From: Pseudomonadota bacterium
Lineage (GTDB): Bacteria > Myxococcota_A > UBA9160 > SZUA-336
DNA length: 64,000 nucleotides
NCBI GenBank assembly: GCA_003247575.1
Contig: QJZC01000004.1
Coordinates: 31,588-95,587, forward strand
Direction: 5' to 3'
Part shown: piece after piece, positions 35,651-45,841 of the stretch
How the letters are laid out: every line of letters starts with the position of its first letter
How positions within the stretch are numbered: the stretch's first letter is position 1
Program-made: the position numbers and the translations under genes
The notes under the pieces: model-generated
Told to the model about the DNA's origin: nothing
The model's input: only the letters and a program-made list of their open reading frames with translations
Databases searched by the model: none

Positions 35651-36901
35651 ATGGAGCGAGCGATCGCATTGTTCGGGATTGCGGCCATGCTGCTGGTGAG
35701 CTGGCTCGCTTCGACGCATCGCCGTGCAATCGAGTGGAGGACCGTCGCGATCGGCATGCTGATCCAGGCGGCGATCGCGTTCGTCTGCCTGCGCACGGCT
35801 TTCGGAAACGCGCTCTTTGCCGGGTTGAACTCGGCCGCAGTCTTCTTCATCGGTGCGGCCGATGCCGGCATCGAGTTCCTGTTCGGCGCATGGCCCGCGG
35901 CCGTTATGGGTGTAGATGGCGCCCCTGTCCCGCTTCCCTACGTGTTCGCGATCCGGGTCCTGCCCGTGATCGTCTTCATGTCGAGTGTGTTCTCGGTGCT
36001 GTACCACTTCGGAGTCTTGCAGTGGCTCGTCGGTGCGCTCGCGCGTGGGCTGCGTTGGGTGCTCCCAATCAGCGGCGCGGAGTCGCTGGCCACGATGGCC
36101 AACGTGTTTCTCGGTATGACCGAGGCGCCGCTCATGGTGCGGCCGTACATCGCGGCCATGACGCGAAGCGAGCTCTTCCTGGTCATGAGCGCGGGCCTGG
36201 CGACCGTCGCAGGCTCCGTCCTGGTCGCCTACATGGGCATGGTCGGTCCCGACTATGCCGGGCATCTGATTGCAGCGAGCTTCATGTCCGCCCCCGCGGC
36301 GGTCGTATACGCCAAGCTGCTGGTGCCGGAAGAGGGTTTGCCCCAGACGGCGGGTACGGCCCGGCTCCCTCGGGTGGCGCGCGAGAGTGTCAATGCGATC
36401 GACGCGGCGGCTTCGGGTGCCGCCGAAGGCATGCGTCTGTCGATCAACATCGGTGCCATGCTGATTTCCTTCATCGCGCTGATCCACTTGCTCGATCTGA
36501 GCTTGGGAGCGGCCTCCGCCTGGGTCGGGCACCCGGGTCTGACCTTCGGGAAGCTGCTCGGCTTCGTGATGGGGCCAGTTGCCTGGGCGATCGGAGTGCC
36601 TTGGGAGGATGCGCCGGCCGTGGGGCAGCTGCTCGGGATCAAGACGGTTCTGAACGAGTTCCTGGCGTATCAGCAGCTGGCGCAGGCCGAGTCGGGCCTC
36701 CAGACTCGCAGCATCGTGATCGCGAGCTATGCGCTGTGCGGTTTTGCGAACTTCGGCTCACTCGCGATCTTGCTCGGCGGACTCGGTGGAATGGCTCCAG
36801 AACGCCGTCCTGAGATCGCCCGGGACGGCCTGAGGGCAATTCTCGCCGGGAGCTTTGCTGCTTTCACCACAGGTGCGATCGCCGGTATCCTGCTGTACTA
36901 A
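35651..36901 (+). CDS. NupC-family concentrative nucleoside transporter
   Basis: 416 residues from ATG 35651 with AAGGAG nearby. About nine membrane helices. Family motifs: PVIVFMSSVFSVLYHFGVLQW near 100, SGAESLATMANVFLGMTEAPLMVRPYIA near 140, SAPAAVVYAKLLVPE near 215, GIKTVLNEFLAYQQL near 335 and ALCGFANFGSLAILLGGLGGMAPER near 365. Cation-coupled nucleoside uptake in the inner membrane. Confidence 0.92.
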   Translation: MERAIALFGIAAMLLVSWLASTHRRAIEWRTVAIGMLIQAAIAFVCLRTAFGNALFAGLNSAAVFFIGAADAGIEFLFGAWPAAVMGVDGAPVPLPYVFAIRVLPVIVFMSSVFSVLYHFGVLQWLVGALARGLRWVLPISGAESLATMANVFLGMTEAPLMVRPYIAAMTRSELFLVMSAGLATVAGSVLVAYMGMVGPDYAGHLIAASFMSAPAAVVYAKLLVPEEGLPQTAGTARLPRVARESVNAIDAAASGAAEGMRLSINIGAMLISFIALIHLLDLSLGAASAWVGHPGLTFGKLLGFVMGPVAWAIGVPWEDAPAVGQLLGIKTVLNEFLAYQQLAQAESGLQTRSIVIASYALCGFANFGSLAILLGGLGGMAPERRPEIARDGLRAILAGSFAAFTTGAIAGILLY

Positions 36902-37036
36902 TCCATTTGTTCTTGATGGCCGCGGATGTTCCCCCCAGGCATTCCGTGTTGCCAAGAGATCTCGAGCGATCGAGCGTCGAGCGTGGCCAGCTCTGGAGGA
37001 CTCGAGACTCTGGAGGGTTCGAATAGAGGGGGTGCC

Positions 37037-37660
37037 GTGCCGGAAACCGCGATGTGGCTCTTGGGAGTCGGTCTGTTTGCCGTTGGCATCGTGCTCGGTT
37101 TTGCGATGCGAATCGCTGATCGATCGCGTACCGTGCGCGAACGTGAGTTGCGCGAGCAGCTGGCCGAGGAGCGCGAGAAGCTCGCGACCTACAAGGCTCA
37201 GGTCACGCGGCACATGGATCAGACGGCCCACCTGTTTCGCGACCTGACGAATCAGCACGCTGCCCTCTACGACCACCTGGCACAGGGAGCGCGTGAGCTT
37301 GCGCCGAAGCCCGAGCGCCTCGGGGGACAGGCCTTCGGGCCTGCGCTGGTCGAGTTCGCTTCGCAGACTCAGGGCACCAAGATTCCTGACTCGGTACCGC
37401 GGATCGCTGCACCGCCAGAGGCCAGAGCGCCGCGGGTTGCGGCGCCTCCGTCGCCAACGCCCACGGCAGCGCCGTCACCCGAGCCCACCGACGATCCTTC
37501 TCCCGAGGGCTCGCAACTCAGTCCCGCAGCTCCGCCGGATCCCGCGGCGGAAGGGGATTCACGGGAAGAGGACCCCGCGGAACGCGAGCTGGCAGCGACC
37601 GAGGCCGAGCGGGCGACCGCGTCCTCGGAGCCGACTGCGCAGCCACAGATCCATTCCTGA
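37037..37660 (+). CDS. DUF1043 (YhcB/ZapG-like) membrane-anchored protein
   Basis: 207 residues from GTG 37037, with GAGGGGG six bases upstream. One N-terminal membrane helix (MWLLGVGLFAVGIVLGFAMRI), a coiled coil (RTVRERELREQLAEEREKLATYKAQV) and the family motif HMDQTAHLFRDLTNQHAALYDHLAQGA near 60-85. The last 100 residues are a disordered Pro/Ala/Glu tail. Relatives affect cell shape and division in gammaproteobacteria. Confidence 0.82.
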   Translation: MPETAMWLLGVGLFAVGIVLGFAMRIADRSRTVRERELREQLAEEREKLATYKAQVTRHMDQTAHLFRDLTNQHAALYDHLAQGARELAPKPERLGGQAFGPALVEFASQTQGTKIPDSVPRIAAPPEARAPRVAAPPSPTPTAAPSPEPTDDPSPEGSQLSPAAPPDPAAEGDSREEDPAERELAATEAERATASSEPTAQPQIHS

Positions 37661-37734
37661 GGGCATGCGGGCCGAGTGCTTGCGATCGAGGAATGTGGAC
37701 GCCATCCTCGCCGCTCTGCTCCAAGGAAGGTCTC

Positions 37735-38241
37735 ATGTCGAAGTCCGATTCGCGCATTGTGGTGTACACCGATGGTGGCTGCCGGGGGAATCCTGGTGTG
37801 GGCGGCTGGGGATTCCTAATGGTCGATCGCGAGACCGATCAGGCGCTGGAACGCCGCGGGGGCGAGGCGCATACCACGAACAACCGCATGGAGATGACGG
37901 CTGCGATCGAGGCGTTGCGCTGCGTGCGCGATACGTCGCACTCGATCGAGATCCGTTCCGACAGTCGCTACCTGGTCGACATGTGCTGCTCCTGGATCAA
38001 GGGATGGAAGGCGCGCGGCTGGAAACGGAGCAGTGGACCGGTGCTCAATCTCGATCTCGTCCAGGAGCTCGACCGGCTGATGCAGCACTACAGCGTCCGC
38101 TGGACCTGGGTTCGCGGACATGCGGGAGACGAGGGGAACGAGTACGCCGATCGCTTGACCAACGACGCGATGGATGAGCTCGCAAAGGGAAAGGACCCGA
38201 GTGCGGAGACGCGCTACGAGCGCAGTCCGATCCCGGTCTGA
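37735..38241 (+). CDS. rnhA: Ribonuclease HI
   Basis: 168 residues from ATG 37735 with AAGGAAGG upstream. Catalytic set present: D in VYTDGGCRGNPGVGGWG near 11, E in NNRMEMTAAIEAL near 52, D in SDSRYLVDM near 75, and the C-terminal HAGDEGNEYADRL with His and Asp. Cleaves the RNA of RNA-DNA hybrids. Positioned 75 bp after the DUF1043 gene. Confidence 0.95.
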   Translation: MSKSDSRIVVYTDGGCRGNPGVGGWGFLMVDRETDQALERRGGEAHTTNNRMEMTAAIEALRCVRDTSHSIEIRSDSRYLVDMCCSWIKGWKARGWKRSSGPVLNLDLVQELDRLMQHYSVRWTWVRGHAGDEGNEYADRLTNDAMDELAKGKDPSAETRYERSPIPV

Positions 38242-38273
38242 CTCCGCATACGGCGCGCCCGCGCGCCCGGCCC

Positions 38274-39284
38274 TCAGAACGAGTAGACGAGGCCCAGCGA
38301 AACCCTGGTCGCTTCGAGGTCCAGATCATTGAAGCGTGGGAAGTCTCTCGCCCCGCTCGCAAACCGGAACGTCGTCCGGCCGGAGTCGCTCTCCCACGTG
38401 CGCGCGCTCAGGGTCAGCTCGAGCGTCCAGCGGGGATCCAGCTGGAAGATGGCTTCCCCCTCGAGTGTCGTCCCCTCTGCCGTGGTCTTGTGCGAGAAGC
38501 TCGGATCTCCGAGATCGGTTCGCAGGTTGAAGAACGCATCCGCGCGGTACTCGAAAGCATGGGAGGTGAAGGATGCGCGTAGATCCAGGCGCTCCGACCA
38601 GCGGTGGCGAACCTCGGCGCCGAAGAAGAATCCATACCATTCTCCTTCGTAGTCGCTATCGAGACCGGCGATCGGTCCCAAGCTGGATGGGAGCAGCGCC
38701 ACGACCTGAAGTCCGTCGCGAATGTTGTAGTTCTGCTGGTGATAGGAGACGCCCACGAAGGGCGTGATCGCGAAGCGGAGCCCGAGAGCCCGCTTCCACC
38801 CGAGCCCTAGGGAGGCATCCCAGACCGAGCCGCGGTCCGTCTGGGAGATCGAGCGACTGAACTCCAGCGTGCGGTTGCTGCCGTTGTAGTCGGAGTCCTG
38901 GATCTCCCCGTCGAAAATGCGTCCATAGCCGATCTGGCCGCGGAGCTCGAGGGAGCCTGGCAAGGGAATCTGGGCCGCCGCTTCCAGTCCGGTGCTCTCG
39001 ACGTCGTCCCAGGACAGCTCGGAGCGCACGTTGACGCCCGCCGCCGCGAAGTGCCACTTCAGATCTTCGCTTCGGTAGAAGGTGCGAAGAGAGAGCGAGC
39101 CGCGCGGACCGGGCTCCGAACTCGCTTCGGACTCGGAGTTCGCGTGGGATTCCGAGTTCGCTTCGGACGAGACCCGCGCCCGAGCCTCTGTCTCCGGCTC
39201 CGCATGTGCGCTCGCTGGTGCAAGCATCGTCATCAGCGCCAAGGTCCCGAGCCCGCGGAACATGTCCCGACCGACCAACCGCAT
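38274..39284 (-). CDS. Predicted outer-membrane beta-barrel protein
   Basis: 336 residues from ATG 39284; ATG 39263 is also possible. Signal peptide ending APASAHA, then a Ser/Glu/Ala low-complexity linker (about 30-58, with SES/ESEA-type repeats), then alternating aromatic strands to a C-terminal phenylalanine (GLVYSF), the usual signal for barrel insertion. Strand-like stretches such as LEFSRSISQTDRGSVWDASLGLGWKR and WESDSGRTTFRFASG recur. The barrel has some likeness to omptin-type folds in other bacteria, without visible catalytic residues that I can assign. Function unknown. Confidence 0.7.
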   Translation of the reverse strand: MRLVGRDMFRGLGTLALMTMLAPASAHAEPETEARARVSSEANSESHANSESEASSEPGPRGSLSLRTFYRSEDLKWHFAAAGVNVRSELSWDDVESTGLEAAAQIPLPGSLELRGQIGYGRIFDGEIQDSDYNGSNRTLEFSRSISQTDRGSVWDASLGLGWKRALGLRFAITPFVGVSYHQQNYNIRDGLQVVALLPSSLGPIAGLDSDYEGEWYGFFFGAEVRHRWSERLDLRASFTSHAFEYRADAFFNLRTDLGDPSFSHKTTAEGTTLEGEAIFQLDPRWTLELTLSARTWESDSGRTTFRFASGARDFPRFNDLDLEATRVSLGLVYSF

Positions 39285-39353
39285 CCCCTCCAACATCCGC
39301 CACGCATGACATCGGCAGGTGAGGAGTGCTTCGCGAGCGGGCACACTAGGGCG

Positions 39354-40031
39354 ATGTGCGACCTCGCGATCCCCGAGGCACTCGCGTACCTCACCGAGCA
39401 CGGCGCGGACGTCGTGTACGTGCCTGACTTCCTAGCTGCGGCGGAAGCGGATGCCTACCTGTCCAGGCTGCAGCGCGAGGTGACCCTGGATTCGCCGGAG
39501 GAGTCGCGCATCCGGAGACCCTTCTCCACCGAGTGGGTGCCTATTCCTCGTCAGCAGTCGGCGTATGGGGACCCTGGGACCCGCTATGTCTTCTCGGGCA
39601 CCAGCGTGGAGGCGCGCGCGTGGATTCCCGTTCTCGAAGAGCTGCGTGCGCGGGTGGAGCCGTTGGCCCTCAGGTCGCCCAACTTCGTGCTCATCAACCG
39701 CTATCGCAACGGTTCGGATTGCATGGGGTGGCATGCCGACGACGAACGCGACTTGGGGGCCGAACCCGAGATTCTGTCGCTCACCCTCGGTAGCGCGCGG
39801 TCGTTCCAGTTCCGCCACAAGGCGTCCTTCCCGCGGTCCGGGCAGCCGGCTCGGCGCCCCGATCTGCGGACCGTGAGCTTGCCTCTCGAGCATGGAAGCC
39901 TGCTCGTGATGCGCCATCCGACGAATCGGGACTGGAAGCATCAGCTGCCGCGTAGGGGTGGACGCCAACCGGATCGAATCGGTGAGCGCTGGAACCTGAC
40001 TTGGCGGCGTGTGGAAGCCGGGGCGTCTTGA
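39354..40031 (+). CDS. alkB: AlkB-like 2-oxoglutarate/Fe(II) dioxygenase
   Basis: 225 residues from ATG 39354. Core motif NRYRNGSDCMGWHADDE supplies the HxD iron ligands; the distal ligand is in HPTNRDWKHQLPR; the C-terminal RWNLTWR gives the oxoglutarate-binding arginines. The layout matches the ALKBH2/3-like branch that repairs alkylated bases in DNA or RNA. Divergent from the barrel gene with about 70 bp between them. Confidence 0.9.
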   Translation: MCDLAIPEALAYLTEHGADVVYVPDFLAAAEADAYLSRLQREVTLDSPEESRIRRPFSTEWVPIPRQQSAYGDPGTRYVFSGTSVEARAWIPVLEELRARVEPLALRSPNFVLINRYRNGSDCMGWHADDERDLGAEPEILSLTLGSARSFQFRHKASFPRSGQPARRPDLRTVSLPLEHGSLLVMRHPTNRDWKHQLPRRGGRQPDRIGERWNLTWRRVEAGAS

Positions 40032-40154
40032 TTCTGCTGAGAGCTCGGTGGGGCTGAAGCCGCGGTCTCCGCTGCTCGGCTTTACTTGGACGTCGGGGAG
40101 ACTAGCCTCTTCCGGTAGAGCCGACTACGGCACATCTCAAGGAGGAATCCCATC

Positions 40155-40646
40155 ATGTCTGCATGGCTCGATGCGCTGAGAAAGGGAAAGGACGAGCTCG
40201 TGGAAGCCCTCATCGAGGGTTGGGAGAAGCTTCAGCGCCGCAGCTCGGCCGGGCTGACCCGTTTCACGCGGCACAAGGACACGCCCAGTGTCGACGGGAT
40301 GCCCGACTCGGACGAGAGCTGGGGGCTGCTCTCCGCGGAGGTGTTCGACGGCGAGAAGGAGCTGGTCGTTCGGCTCGAGGCTCCGGGCATGAACCGCGAA
40401 GACTTCGATCTGACGGTCGAGCGCGGTTGCCTCTACGTGCGAGGAGAGAAGCGCTTCGAGCGCACGCAGGACCACGGGCACTACCATCTGTTCGAGTCGG
40501 CCTACGGGGCCTTCGAGCGCGTGATCCCGTTGCCCACGGACGTGACGGCCTCGGAGGCGGAGGCTAGCTACAAGCAGGGAGTGTTGACCGTGACCCTACC
40601 CAAGGCTGCCAGCGTCGCGACTTCGAAGATCTCGATTCACGACTAG
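40155..40646 (+). CDS. Hsp20/alpha-crystallin small heat-shock protein
   Basis: 163 residues with a strong AAGGAGGAA ribosome site. The alpha-crystallin domain spans about 60-150: AEVFDGEKELVVRLEAPGMNREDFDLTVERGCLYVRGEK, AFERVIPLPTDVTASEAEASYKQGVLTVTLPK. ATP-independent holdase. A CbpA/CbpM chaperone pair lies 1.5 kb downstream, so this area is rich in protein-protection genes. Confidence 0.93.
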   Translation: MSAWLDALRKGKDELVEALIEGWEKLQRRSSAGLTRFTRHKDTPSVDGMPDSDESWGLLSAEVFDGEKELVVRLEAPGMNREDFDLTVERGCLYVRGEKRFERTQDHGHYHLFESAYGAFERVIPLPTDVTASEAEASYKQGVLTVTLPKAASVATSKISIHD

Positions 40647-40778
40647 CCAGCAGCTGTGGCCGCGCAGGCGGCATGCGGCTTCCGCGCGCGGCGTTCGCGT
40701 GGTCTGGAACACCGCAGTGAGCGGGCCTTCTGCGAAGGGGGCCCCGAGTTTCGTCGCGGCGCTGCCCTACGAGGAGTC

Positions 40779-41254
<476 letters not shown>

Positions 41255-41258
<4 letters not shown>

Positions 41259-42157
41259 CGCCCGAGTTGACCGCTGCGCTGCGAGCGGCGCTCGGGAGTG
41301 AGGTCCGCGAGAGCGCGACCTGCGCGGGTGGCGATATCAACGACGCGTACCGTGTGCAGCTGCAAGACGGCCGCCGAGTCTTCGTCAAGACACGCGAGTG
41401 TGCGCCCAGCAGGTTCTTCGTCAGCGAAGCCGACGGCCTGCGCTGGTTGGCCGAGGCAGGTGCGCTGCGTATTCCCGAGGTTCTCGCGGAGTGCGATACG
41501 CCGCGGACCTCGTTCCTTGCGCTCGAGTGGATCGAGCGCGCGCCTCGAGGCGGGCAGGTGCCCGGCTCGCAGGCGGCGGACCCGCACGAACGCCTCGGAC
41601 GTGGGCTCGCGCTGCTGCATCAGTCGGGTTCGGAGTCCTTCGGGTTCCAGCACGATGGCTTCATCGGGCCACTGCCGCAGAGAAACCGCAGCGTCTCGAC
41701 GTGGGCGGAGTTCTACGGCGAGCAGCGTCTGGAGCCGCTGGCCCGCCTCGCTCGCGATCGCGGGTGCATCGATGGATCGCTTGCGCGCATGCTCGCGTCT
41801 CTGTGCGAGCGGCTCGATGCTCTGGTGGGGCCGAGCGAGTCTCCGGCACGGCTCCACGGGGATCTCTGGTCTGGGAATGTCCTGTACGATGCGAAGGGAG
41901 AGGTGTGGCTGATCGATCCAGCCGCCTACGCGGGGCACCGCGAGGTCGATCTCGCCATGCTCGCGCTCTTCGGCGGACTCGACCGCAGAGTGCTGGACGC
42001 CTACGAGGAAGTCTCTCCGCTCGCCGACGGCCATTCCGAGCGCGTGCGCTTGTATCAGATCTACCCGCTGCTGGTTCACGTCCTGCTGTTCGGTGGCGGA
42101 TACGGGGCGCAGCTGCGTGAGGCCGTCGCCTTCTACGAGGCCCGCAGGACGCGCTAG
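41255..42157 (+). CDS. Fructosamine/ribulosamine kinase-family protein
   Basis: 300 residues from GTG 41255. Aminoglycoside-phosphotransferase-like fold with the family hallmarks: GGDINDAYRVQLQDGRRVFVKTR, FLALEWIE, the catalytic HGDLWSGNVLYDAKGEVWLIDPAAYAGHREVDLAM and a C-terminal LYQIYPLLVHVLLFGGGYG. Bacterial members phosphorylate ribulosamines or erythrulosamines on proteins, which then break down and free the amine. Stop overlaps the cbpM stop region convergently. Confidence 0.9.
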
Positions 42158-42423
42158 CTCCGGATGCGTTTCAGTAGCTCGTGGTGCAGGTCCGCGATCT
42201 CCTCGCGCATGCGTACGATGATCGCAGCGCCCTCGAGGTTTACGTCCAGGTCCTGGATCAGGGTGCGCGCGACGCGAGCGCGTTCCAGCATTCGCTCGGA
42301 GAAGTCTCCCGAAGAGTCCATTGGTGCGTCGTGCTGCAGGATCTCCTCGTGCTCGAGCGTGAGGATGAAGCCCTCGTCGCACCCGATGATCTTGACCAGC
42401 TCGCGACGCGAGAAGTACCTCAT
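42154..42423 (-). CDS. cbpM: CbpM-like chaperone modulator (MerR-type)
   Basis: 89 residues. [27 protein letters not shown] at the N-terminus and an amphipathic helix ([35 protein letters not shown]). Such proteins bind and inhibit the co-chaperone CbpA, which is the gene immediately upstream (4-bp overlap). Confidence 0.88.
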   Translation of the reverse strand: MRYFSRRELVKIIGCDEGFILTLEHEEILQHDAPMDSSGDFSERMLERARVARTLIQDLDVNLEGAAIIVRMREEIADLHHELLKRIRS

Positions 42424-43346
42424 GCCTTGCTCCGCAGGGATCGACGTACGTCCTTCTCCGAGTAGAAGCTGTCGAGCTCCGCGGCGAGCTCCTCGAGGCG
42501 CGGCGAGTCGCTGTCCGGGAGCTCGACCCGCAAGACCACGTACAGATCCCCCGGGGCGGCGCCTCCGCGCTGCTTCACGCCCTTGCCGCGCAGTCGCATC
42601 CGCTGTCCGTTGCGAGAGCGAGCTGGAACTTTGAGCGATACGTTCCCGTGCGGAGTGGGCACTTCGACGTTGGCTCCACGAATCGCCTCGGCGACCGTAA
42701 CCGGCACCTCGATCCGAAGATCCTTGCCGTCGCGCTCGTAGAGCGGATGGGGCCGCACTCGGATCGTAAGATAGAGGTCACCCGGAGGGCCCCCATTGCT
42801 GCCGGGATCGCCCTTTCCCGCCAGCCGGATCTTCGTGCCGTCGTCGGCGCCTGCGGGAATCTTGATGCGTAGCGCCCCTTGGCCGGCGAGTGAGACCCGG
42901 ACCTCGCCGCCGCGAACCGCGTCGAGAAACTCCACGCTCACCTCTCCCGCGTGGTCCGCCCCCTTGCGCGGGCCGGTCGGTCCTTGTCGCCCACCGAACA
43001 TGTTGCGCAGGAGCTCCTCCAGATCGCCATCTTGACGGAAGCTCGACTCGTAGAAGGGACTCTGCCGGGTCTGCTGGCGCCATTGTTGGTATTGCCGCGC
43101 TCGCTCTGCATCGAAGCCGTCGGTCAGCCCCTGCTCTCCGAACTCGTCGTAGAGCTTGCGCTTCTCCGGGTCGGACAGCACTTCGTAGGCGAAGGATGCG
43201 TCCTTGAAACGGGTTTCGGCGCTGGGGTCGTTCGGATTGACATCGGGGTGATACTTTCGCGCGAGCTTTCGATACGCCTTGCGGATCTCGGTGTCTGTCG
43301 CCGTGCGTGCCACTCCGAGCAGCTGATAGAAATCGCGATTCTCCAC
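42420..43346 (-). CDS. cbpA: DnaJ-family co-chaperone CbpA
   Basis: 308 residues. J domain (2-70) with [34 protein letters not shown] including the HPD; a linker with GGRQGP-type Gly/Phe region; and the two DnaJ C-terminal beta domains ([45 protein letters not shown]). No zinc-finger, as expected for CbpA. Stimulates DnaK. Confidence 0.93.
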   Translation of the reverse strand: MENRDFYQLLGVARTATDTEIRKAYRKLARKYHPDVNPNDPSAETRFKDASFAYEVLSDPEKRKLYDEFGEQGLTDGFDAERARQYQQWRQQTRQSPFYESSFRQDGDLEELLRNMFGGRQGPTGPRKGADHAGEVSVEFLDAVRGGEVRVSLAGQGALRIKIPAGADDGTKIRLAGKGDPGSNGGPPGDLYLTIRVRPHPLYERDGKDLRIEVPVTVAEAIRGANVEVPTPHGNVSLKVPARSRNGQRMRLRGKGVKQRGGAAPGDLYVVLRVELPDSDSPRLEELAAELDSFYSEKDVRRSLRSKA

Positions 43347-43504
43347 GGCCTCAGATTAGCGGAATGTGAGGCGGAGTGGGCGCACTCCACGCGCGGCCCC
43401 GATCTGTGGCATGTTTTCGCGACTTTGCCGACAGCCAGCGCGTTTTCGCCTCCGACCGTGCGTGCCTTCCCGGCCAGCGCACGGCTCGGGGAAGGGAGGG
43501 GCCG

Positions 43505-44293
43505 ATGACCAAGCAGACGATCGAGCCGCAGAGCCCCCATGGGGCAGGCTCTGCCGAGGTTCCGCAAGGGGAGTCTGCCGAGCAGGCTAGCCGTGGGCGT
43601 TCGCGGCTCGTTTGGGGGCTGATCGCCGCGGTGGTCGCCGTGGGGCTGCTGCTCGCGGCCCGCGAGCTCGGCGGCTACGTGCCTCGCTTCAAAGAGTGGG
43701 TCGCGGGTCTCGGGCTGCTCGGCCCGGTGGTCTTCATGTTGGGCTATGCCGTGGCGGTGGTCGCCTTCATTCCGGCTTCCGCGCTCACCTTGGCGGCTGG
43801 AGCCACGTTTGGGCTCGCTCAGGGGACTGCGTACACATTTGTCGCCGCGAGCGTGGGGGCGACCGCGGCCTTCTGGATCGCGCGCAACTTCGCGCGTCAC
43901 GCCATCGAGGCCCGCATCGAGGGAGATCAGCGCTTCGCAGCCATCGATCGCGCCGTCGCGGCCGAGGGTCGCAAGATCGTCTTTCTGTTGCGCCTGTCTC
44001 CACTCTTTCCGTTCAACCTCTTGAACTACGCGCTCGGGCTCACCAAGGTCCGAACGGCCGATTACGTGATCGCCTGCTTTGGAATGCTTCCTGGCACGCT
44101 CCTCTATGTCTACACCGGCTACGCCGGTGCACAGGCTGTGGCTGCGGCCGCAGGCGCCACCCAGGACACATCCACGCTCGGCTACGTCCTGCAGGGGGTC
44201 GGCTATGCAGCCACCCTGGTCGTGACGATTCTCGTGACCCGAATCGCTCGCAGAGCGCTGCAAGAGGCTACGGAAGCGCCGCCGAGCGGGTGA
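43505..44293 (+). CDS. TVP38/TMEM64 (VTT-domain) membrane protein
   Basis: 262 residues from ATG 43505 (GGGAGGGG upstream). Helices near 35-55 and 70-95 enclose the VTT motif AFIPASALTLAAGATFGLAQGTAYTFVAASVGATAAFWIARNFAR; RLSPLFPFNLLNYALGLTKV and a C-terminal helix follow. Relatives act as lipid scramblases or in undecaprenyl-phosphate recycling; which applies here is not known. Confidence 0.88.
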   Translation: MTKQTIEPQSPHGAGSAEVPQGESAEQASRGRSRLVWGLIAAVVAVGLLLAARELGGYVPRFKEWVAGLGLLGPVVFMLGYAVAVVAFIPASALTLAAGATFGLAQGTAYTFVAASVGATAAFWIARNFARHAIEARIEGDQRFAAIDRAVAAEGRKIVFLLRLSPLFPFNLLNYALGLTKVRTADYVIACFGMLPGTLLYVYTGYAGAQAVAAAAGATQDTSTLGYVLQGVGYAATLVVTILVTRIARRALQEATEAPPSG

Positions 44294-44386
44294 CTCAGGA
44301 GCCGAGCGCATCTGGGAGACTCGCGAGCGCGCCTGCGGGTGGCTTGCGCGTCACCCCGGATTGCCATTCAGAAGGGAGGTTGGAGC

Positions 44387-45721
44387 TCAGCGGGCCGTCA
44401 GCAGCTGGCGGAGCTCAGTGTGATTGGCGACCACGAAGTCGGCCTCTGGCATAGAGGACGTGTCGTCGAATCGCGTGGTGATTCGCACGGTCTGCATGCC
44501 GATGCTGCGTCCGCCCGCGACATCCGTGCGTCGTAGATCGCCTACGTGTACCGAGGCTTCGGCAGGCACGTCGAGCGCGGTTACCGCCGTTCGAAACGCG
44601 CGTGGATCCGGCTTGGGGACTCGGACTTCGTCCGAGAACACCGCGTGCTTCAAGTACGCTGAGAGGCCGAGGCGGTCCAAGTGTCGGCGAATCACACGTC
44701 CTGGTGTCAGGCCGGTATCGCAGATCAGTGCGCAGGCCACGCCACGTGCTCCGAGCGCGCGCAGCGTATCGCTCGCGCCGTCCAGTGCGAGCACTCCCGC
44801 CGAGTGAGACTTCTCCTCGAATTGCTGCACGAGACTCTCCACGATCGCTTCGTCAGGGGTCACGAGGCCCAGCTGGCTCAGTGCGGTCGAGGCAACCTCT
44901 CTCGATCCGGTCGCGGTGCCCTCGTGCCACGCCTCGATGTGTTGGCCCCAGGCATGATCGAAAGCCTTGCGCGCTTGTGCCTGTGGCACTTCGAGGCCGC
45001 TGTCGCGCGCGGCTGCGGCGAGCTCGGCCACACGCAGCGCGTACGCCCGTTCCCAGTCTGCCTCATACAGCAGGGTGTTCCAGCAGTCGAAGGTGACCGC
45101 TCGCACGTCCGAGAGGTTGTTCGAGACAGCGTTCGACTCCCGATACCGAGACTCCCGGTAGCGAGCCAGGCAAGGACGTGCGAGCAGCTGCTCCATGAGG
45201 GACGCGGTCGTCGCCTTCCCATGCACCGTGAGCCACTCGTCATCCGAAAAGCCTTGGATCGGTTCGAAGCGCTTCGCGCATGCGCTCGCCAGGCGACGCC
45301 ACGCTCCGGGGTGACCCTTCGGGTCCCGTGCGTCGAGTCGGCGTCGCTGGGTCTGCGTATCGATTGCGCACTCGACCAGAAGTAGAGCTGCTCCGTGGCG
45401 CCTCGCGCACGTTCTCGCCGCCAGGCGCAAGCGCTGCGTTGGGAAGCAAGCGTCTACGACGACCGCGCGGCTGCGCGAGAACGCCCGCTCGGCTTCGCCC
45501 AGCAGCTCGCGGTAGAGCCTCTCCTCGAACTCGGGTGAGAAGGCATTCCAGCGTTCCGAGAGCGTTGCAAAGCGACCCAGCAGGCGATCGTGCACCTCGT
45601 CGCCTGAGAGGCACTCGGCACCGAGACGTGCTCCTAGCTCGCGCGCGAGTGTCGTCTTCCCGCTCGCGACGTTCCCCGTGACGAGAAGTAGAACGCGAGG
45701 GCGCTTGTCTGCCACGTCCAT
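44387..45721 (-). CDS. P-loop kinase plus HAD hydrolase fusion
   Basis: 444 residues from ATG 45721 (GGGAG eight bases upstream). Residues about 8-190 are a P-loop kinase with Walker A VTGNVASGKTTLARELGARLG, a later DACFP and R-rich lid. From about 205 a HAD phosphatase begins: VRAVTFDCWNTLLYEAD (motif I), ICDTGLTP (motif II), KPDPRAFRTAV (motif III) and VHVGDLRRTDVAGGRS (motif IV). Both active sites look intact. I do not know the substrate; see findings. Confidence 0.8.
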   Translation of the reverse strand: MDVADKRPRVLLLVTGNVASGKTTLARELGARLGAECLSGDEVHDRLLGRFATLSERWNAFSPEFEERLYRELLGEAERAFSRSRAVVVDACFPTQRLRLAARTCARRHGAALLLVECAIDTQTQRRRLDARDPKGHPGAWRRLASACAKRFEPIQGFSDDEWLTVHGKATTASLMEQLLARPCLARYRESRYRESNAVSNNLSDVRAVTFDCWNTLLYEADWERAYALRVAELAAAARDSGLEVPQAQARKAFDHAWGQHIEAWHEGTATGSREVASTALSQLGLVTPDEAIVESLVQQFEEKSHSAGVLALDGASDTLRALGARGVACALICDTGLTPGRVIRRHLDRLGLSAYLKHAVFSDEVRVPKPDPRAFRTAVTALDVPAEASVHVGDLRRTDVAGGRSIGMQTVRITTRFDDTSSMPEADFVVANHTELRQLLTAR

Positions 45722-45841
45722 TTCCGCAGCTCCCATTGCAGTGGCTACCCAGATCCGCAATGTCTACCTGGATCAGACCAGAGGCGACTGCATCAGGCCC
45801 GATGGTACCTCGCGCAGCTCGCGTGCGGGGTCGATTGCGCG

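Noticed and set aside
38252..38267. GGCGCGC/GCGCGCC palindrome between rnhA and the barrel gene
   Set aside because: The loop is two bases and the sequence is simple GC alternation; weak evidence for a terminator.
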